Shown: positions 4,695 to 8,136 of the stretch, one piece after another
Numbering within the stretch: position 1 is the first letter of the stretch
How the letters are laid out: every line of letters starts with the position of its first letter
Origin: an uncultured Atopobium sp.
GTDB lineage: Bacteria; Actinomycetota; Coriobacteriia; Coriobacteriales; Atopobiaceae
Length of the DNA: 8,136 nucleotides
Direction of reading: 5' to 3'
Assembly: GCA_946999785.1 (NCBI GenBank)
Contig: CAMQEO010000055.1
Span: 1 to 8,136, forward strand
Position numbers and translations under genes: made by a program
The notes under the pieces: model-generated
The model's input: only the letters and a program-made list of their open reading frames with translations
Told to the model about the DNA's origin: nothing
Databases searched by the model: none

Positions 4695-6308
4695 TTAAAG
4701 ATTTATTGTTCTATTGGAATGTTTCCTTGTACATTTCATTACGCTAAGGTGTAAATCCTTTAATAAATTTATGCTAGTCAATATAGCTTCTCCTTGATTC
4801 AACTTAGGTATTTGTTTATATGACCTTTCACTCACATAATTTCTTACCGCTTCCAACTCCCTTCTATGAGTTAAACGATGTATAAGTAGTGTTCCTATTT
4901 GGCCTAATAACTCTTCAGGAACATCATTAGGGTTTTGAGATGTTAAAAACATGAAGATTCCTTTTTTTCTTCCCTCTCTTGCCATTAAGGTTAATCCTGT
5001 TTGAAAACCACTCGCTCTTGCATCTTTTGCATATCTATGAACCTCATCTATAAAAAGAACGAAAGCAGTATCATTTTTCTTCTTATTAACCATGTAATTG
5101 CTTATCAAATCGATAATCATAGCTCCTACAGCTTCTCCAATACCAATTATTGAAGTATTAATGTACAAACTATGAATCTTATTTTTCATAAAATCATCAA
5201 GCTCTGAAAGTAAATCCGTTTTTGATGAATCTGCACTAAAGAAATCGAGTAATTTATCATTATCAAGTTTGTATCTAACTTTCTGTACTAGCCATTGTTT
5301 ATTATTAAATTGGAAATCACTAGATACATATATGGAATTTGCAACCTGTACAGCCTCCTCAATAATTTGATTCGGCAGTATTTTAAGATTAAACGATACG
5401 TCGTTGTCCTCCAATGTATTTAAACTATCAGTAATATCAACAACCCTATTGTCCTTCTTGACTAAAACTCCATCAAGATTTCTCTTTTTCTGTAATCTTA
5501 AACTTCTGATTGCATCTGCCAATACTGCGGGTTGAGTTGAATCATTAGTCTCAAATAATGTAGCCCATTGAGTAAGTGAAACTTGTCCTGGATCTAATGT
5601 AGTATCAACCCCTAACGTTAGTTTTTTTACCGACTCTTCATAAAATGATTCAGCATACTCTCCGGTAGGATCTATGACTAAAATCTTCTTTCCATCTTGT
5701 ACTAATTTATCAAGGATACTTAAAGATGAAGTTGACTTTCCACTATTAGTTGTTCCAATAGCCATTAAATGCCTATCAAATAAGCTTTCTGGATATAATG
5801 AAATTTCCTCGTTACCTAAATTCGTAGCTATTGCAAAAGAACTTAGTCTGTCTTTCCAATAATCATCATCTAAACGTGAGACTTCTATTGAGTTTAAATA
5901 TTTTTTATTTATCTTTTGGTTTGTAATATAGACTTTATCCATTAAGCCCACAGAGTAAAACCCAGGAGTATTGAAGGACTCGCCATCTGGTGGCAGTACA
6001 CCTATTAAATCTACAAATAATTCTGGAAACACTTTTTCCACGGATTCATTTTGGACTGCATAATGAGTGTTTTGAGCACTTTGTATTTTAGCTTGATAAA
6101 CCTCACCAATAAATAACCCGTAAATAGAATCTATTAGAACGTAGTAATTGATAGTGTTTGGGATCAATAACTCTTGATTAATACGTCGCTGATTTAACCA
6201 GGTAAAATTCTCAATTTGAACTACGCAAGTATCTTTATAAACCTGAGATACCATTCCTAAATAAAAATTATTTTTATCTATAGAAGAATAAAATTGATCA
6301 ATCATCAT
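4695..6308 (-). CDS. HerA-family ATPase of a SIR2-HerA anti-phage system
   Basis: HerA-type ATPases form hexameric rings of the FtsK/HerA class. In this system the ring partners with a SIR2 protein, and in studied examples the complex also has nuclease and ATPase activities. Using the ATG at 6308 (537 aa), the first 110 residues or so form the HAS-barrel-like N-terminus. The Walker A motif GTTNSGKST is at about 185-193, the Walker B strand FVLFIDEVH at 416-424, the sensor segment FLTSQNPNDVP at about 454-464, and HRRE, a likely arginine-finger region, at 481-484. All key residues are present and the length is normal. The start overlaps the SIR2 stop by 11 bases (8 if the next ATG at 6305 is used), so translation is coupled. 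An upstream TTG at 6323 is unlikely. Family is firm; the system assignment rests on pairing with the SIR2 gene. Confidence 0.9.
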   Translation of the reverse strand: MMIDQFYSSIDKNNFYLGMVSQVYKDTCVVQIENFTWLNQRRINQELLIPNTINYYVLIDSIYGLFIGEVYQAKIQSAQNTHYAVQNESVEKVFPELFVDLIGVLPPDGESFNTPGFYSVGLMDKVYITNQKINKKYLNSIEVSRLDDDYWKDRLSSFAIATNLGNEEISLYPESLFDRHLMAIGTTNSGKSTSSLSILDKLVQDGKKILVIDPTGEYAESFYEESVKKLTLGVDTTLDPGQVSLTQWATLFETNDSTQPAVLADAIRSLRLQKKRNLDGVLVKKDNRVVDITDSLNTLEDNDVSFNLKILPNQIIEEAVQVANSIYVSSDFQFNNKQWLVQKVRYKLDNDKLLDFFSADSSKTDLLSELDDFMKNKIHSLYINTSIIGIGEAVGAMIIDLISNYMVNKKKNDTAFVLFIDEVHRYAKDARASGFQTGLTLMAREGRKKGIFMFLTSQNPNDVPEELLGQIGTLLIHRLTHRRELEAVRNYVSERSYKQIPKLNQGEAILTSINLLKDLHLSVMKCTRKHSNRTINL

Positions 6309-7548
6309 ATTGAACCGTCCCAAAATAATCTGCTAATCCGTCCGCCATAGTTCCTTTTAGAAAAGCAATACGATACCCATTATTCATCAATGCTATTAAC
6401 TGTGACCAATTTTGATTTTTATCGATATCGTCAATTGAAAAATCTGTCGCCAATAATGTCAGACTTGGATTTGACTTAATGGCCCGTGTTATCATCTTCG
6501 CTATATGGTTATCAGCAAAGCTAAATCCTGTAGTAACAAACAATGTATTTGGCATTTTAAGCAAATCTTGAAATTTCGATAGCAATTCAAAGTATGGTTT
6601 TTCGTAGCTATGAGAATACTTGTTTGAGCTCGGAAAAATCATTATTGGGGTTTCATTGAAATTCTTGTCACATCTAATAATTTCTTCTTTTTCTTGCTTC
6701 CATGTCAAAGAACCATGAATTTTAAGCAAATTAATTACACTTTTTTTGTATTCAACCTTATCAGATTTAACATTTGATATAGGCTTTACCAAAAACCAAT
6801 CAAACAAATCCACATCAAAACGTGGTTTAGACGTAAAAGAAAACCCATCAAAAACTGTGAAATTTAAAGCATCAGCTGCTTCTTCAAATAAAGTATCGTA
6901 ATTAGTTGTTACGATAGATAATCTATAAGGGGATTTCGTCAGATTTGATAGTATTTTAATAAATGAATCATGATTATGAACCCCCTGCTCAAACGAGTAT
7001 GTTGTTTTATTTTTTATAGTATCTAAAATCGTTTGTTTTGTTGAAATAAACTTATCCTTTGCATCTCCTTCATCCATAAACTCCTCATAAGATAAAACTT
7101 TAGATAAAAAATCTTCCAAAATAAAATCTGGGTTATAGTATGGTTCTGTTTCTCCTTTTTCATTCCCTTTTTCCTTTTTAAAAGGAATAGAATATTTGCA
7201 TATCTCACTTAATTGCTCTATTGAAAAGAGACCCTGTGCAGGATTCAACGCCTCATCTACCGCTTTAGCCAACATTTTGATGGTATGACCATACTTTTCA
7301 TCAGGTAATCCTTTGTCATTGTTTACAATAGATGCCCCAGCCCCCGCTAATACAACAATATTCTCAAATGGATAAATAAATTTTGAAACCTCTTTTTTTA
7401 TTAATGACTTAAAATCATAAGCGGTAATTGACTCTTGCTCTTCATTTTTTAATTCTTTACCATTGAGCCTATAAACAATATCATCCTCAGATGTACTATC
7501 TATATAAATATTTTTAGATTTAAAATACGTTTTAAAATTATCTTCCAT
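6298..7548 (-). CDS. SIR2-family NAD-hydrolase-like effector of a SIR2-HerA anti-phage system
   Basis: SIR2-domain defence proteins bind NAD+ and, when a phage is sensed, can deplete it to stop infection. The 416-residue product has the family's nucleotide-binding motif VVLAGAGAS at residues 65-73, TTNYD at 214-218 (the Asn-Asp pair), and KIHGSLTW near 276-283, whose His278 matches the catalytic histidine. It ends with TTGFSFADNHIAKMI at 339-353, typical of bacterial SIR2-like proteins. There is no signal peptide or membrane helix. The ATG at 7548 follows GGGGGAGAA, a strong ribosome-binding site. The stop overlaps the HerA start, a coupled two-gene operon. No convincing promoter was found in the 130 bases upstream, so transcription may come from upstream. 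The SIR2 assignment is strong; actual NADase activity is inferred. Confidence 0.9.
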   Translation of the reverse strand: MEDNFKTYFKSKNIYIDSTSEDDIVYRLNGKELKNEEQESITAYDFKSLIKKEVSKFIYPFENIVVLAGAGASIVNNDKGLPDEKYGHTIKMLAKAVDEALNPAQGLFSIEQLSEICKYSIPFKKEKGNEKGETEPYYNPDFILEDFLSKVLSYEEFMDEGDAKDKFISTKQTILDTIKNKTTYSFEQGVHNHDSFIKILSNLTKSPYRLSIVTTNYDTLFEEAADALNFTVFDGFSFTSKPRFDVDLFDWFLVKPISNVKSDKVEYKKSVINLLKIHGSLTWKQEKEEIIRCDKNFNETPIMIFPSSNKYSHSYEKPYFELLSKFQDLLKMPNTLFVTTGFSFADNHIAKMITRAIKSNPSLTLLATDFSIDDIDKNQNWSQLIALMNNGYRIAFLKGTMADGLADYFGTVQYDD

Positions 7549-7571
7549 TTCTCCCCCTCATCAACAAAAAG

Positions 7572-7670
7572 CTAATGTAGTTCCTCAATAGCCTTAGTAA
7601 ATTCTTCTATTCTATGTAAATCAGTTTTATTTGCCCCATCCCAGTCCCAGTACCGGTACCGAACAAAACT
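7572..7670 (-). pseudogene. C-terminal fragment of an unidentified protein
   Basis: A frame without a start reads SFVRYRYWDWDGANKTDLHR then IEEFTKAIEELH and a TAG stop 23 bases before the SIR2 start. It looks like the genuine end of a protein (acidic helix before the stop), but upstream it meets stops at once. The underlying DNA has a short 6-base periodic stretch (GGTACCGGTACTGGGACTGGG). It is probably debris from a gene that once preceded SIR2. No family is recognised. Confidence 0.35.
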
Positions 7671-7681
7671 CTATAATAATT

Positions 7682-8136
7682 TTAACTAGAAAGTTTTTTA
7701 ATATCTAATTGGTTTAATTTCTCTAAAGATATAAGTTGTGTCTTTGCAAGATTTCTAAGTTCAATCATTCTATCTCTTTGCTCTAATCCTTTTTCAATTA
7801 AAATTGCATTATAGGATTCCATATTAGCAAGTACTAATAGTTCATTAAGACTTGCATAGTCCCTCATATTTCTTAAGACTTGCATAGTCCCTCATATTTC
7901 CTTTTAGGTCAGGATTTTCTTCACGCCACTGTTTTGCTCTTTTATCAAAGAGTGCCACATTAAGCATATCTGCTTCACTTGCATATTTAAATGATAACTG
8001 CTCATCTGTAAGGTCTTTTAATAAATACTCTTTAATGGCATCTGTATGAATTTTATAATTGATTTTAGATATTTCTCTATGCAGGTTCCAAGTTAATGAT
8101 AATTTTGAGTTTTCATCTTCTTTAAGTCTTTGATAA
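7682..8136 (-). pseudogene. KilA-N-type protein, C-terminal part, frameshifted by a tandem duplication
   Basis: The gene enters from the right edge, so its N-terminal KilA-N DNA-binding domain would lie outside the window. The visible part runs LSLTWNLHREISKINYKIHT, EYLLKDLTDEQLSFKYASEA, FDKRAKQWREENPDLKGNMR and DYASL. It continues in another frame as NELLVLANMESYNAILIEKG and ends in KKLSS. This matches my memory of the C-terminal part of phage and mobile-element KilA-N proteins. The frame breaks at an exact 28-bp tandem duplication (7845-7900); with one copy the two parts join as GNMRDYASLNELL. The downstream piece could also begin at an internal ATG. The role of these proteins is poorly known, possibly regulatory or defence-linked. 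Confidence 0.75.
7845..7900. repeat. Exact 28-bp tandem duplication inside the KilA-N-type gene
   Basis: Positions 7845-7872 and 7873-7900 are identical and adjoining. Because 28 is not a multiple of three, the second copy shifts the reading frame; losing one copy restores it. Such repeats can contract by slippage or recombination, so the break may be recent and reversible, or may vary between cells. Confidence 0.9.

Noticed and set aside
7625..7665. G-rich minus-strand stretch as a possible G-quadruplex
   Set aside because: Only three runs of three or more G are present; a fourth is needed.

Overview
The window reads as a chromosomal accessory region attached to one housekeeping gene. At the left edge is the 3' part of a TrmA-family RNA (uracil-5-)-methyltransferase on the + strand. 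Its coding style, about 42-45% GC by eye, and its GGCPWSHL segment suggest a human- or animal-associated actinobacterium of the Coriobacteriia type (Atopobium/Lancefieldella-like). That placement is an inference and is weak. From about 2.8 kb rightwards the DNA becomes clearly more AT-rich and the proteins look Firmicutes-like, as expected of an acquired island.

Region 1.16-2.76 kb is a gene-poor, mostly minus-strand stretch of very small or broken genes. It holds a 62-aa ribbon-helix-helix-like protein, several tiny single-helix membrane peptides (44, 40 and 32 aa, plus a fourth remnant), a frameshifted small gene and several strong hairpins. Two of the peptides share a tail motif (IIVHLINKAVDKLLSKK and IIAHYIVKALDNIRKKK). 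One has its start codon inside the loop of a perfect 12-bp hairpin. A compact + strand RNA of about 57 nt, with an extended -10 and its own terminator, lies antisense to minus-strand transcription that ends at a separate minus-strand terminator. Together these resemble type I toxin-antitoxin architecture, and this is the least explained part of the window.

Region 2.9-4.13 kb holds a DUF6037-like gene downstream of a decayed serine site-specific recombinase, of which the N-terminal catalytic segment, recombinase domain and C-terminus remain in different frames. Region 4.13-4.69 kb has no intact gene. It contains spaced direct and inverted repeats, a minus-strand terminator and the tail of an unidentified protein with an internal stop.

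Region 4.69-7.55 kb is the centrepiece: a minus-strand, translationally coupled pair encoding a SIR2-family NAD-hydrolase-like protein followed by a HerA-family ATPase. This is the layout of the SIR2-HerA (Nezha) anti-phage system. Both genes look complete and keep their key motifs. Upstream, at the right edge, is the C-terminal half of a KilA-N-type gene broken by an exact 28-bp tandem duplication; deleting one copy would restore the frame. A small unidentified C-terminal fragment lies between it and the SIR2 gene.

In all, a recombinase-borne defence island with a functional-looking SIR2-HerA module sits next to decayed mobile-element genes and a cluster of candidate small toxins and antisense RNAs downstream of an rRNA/tRNA methyltransferase gene.
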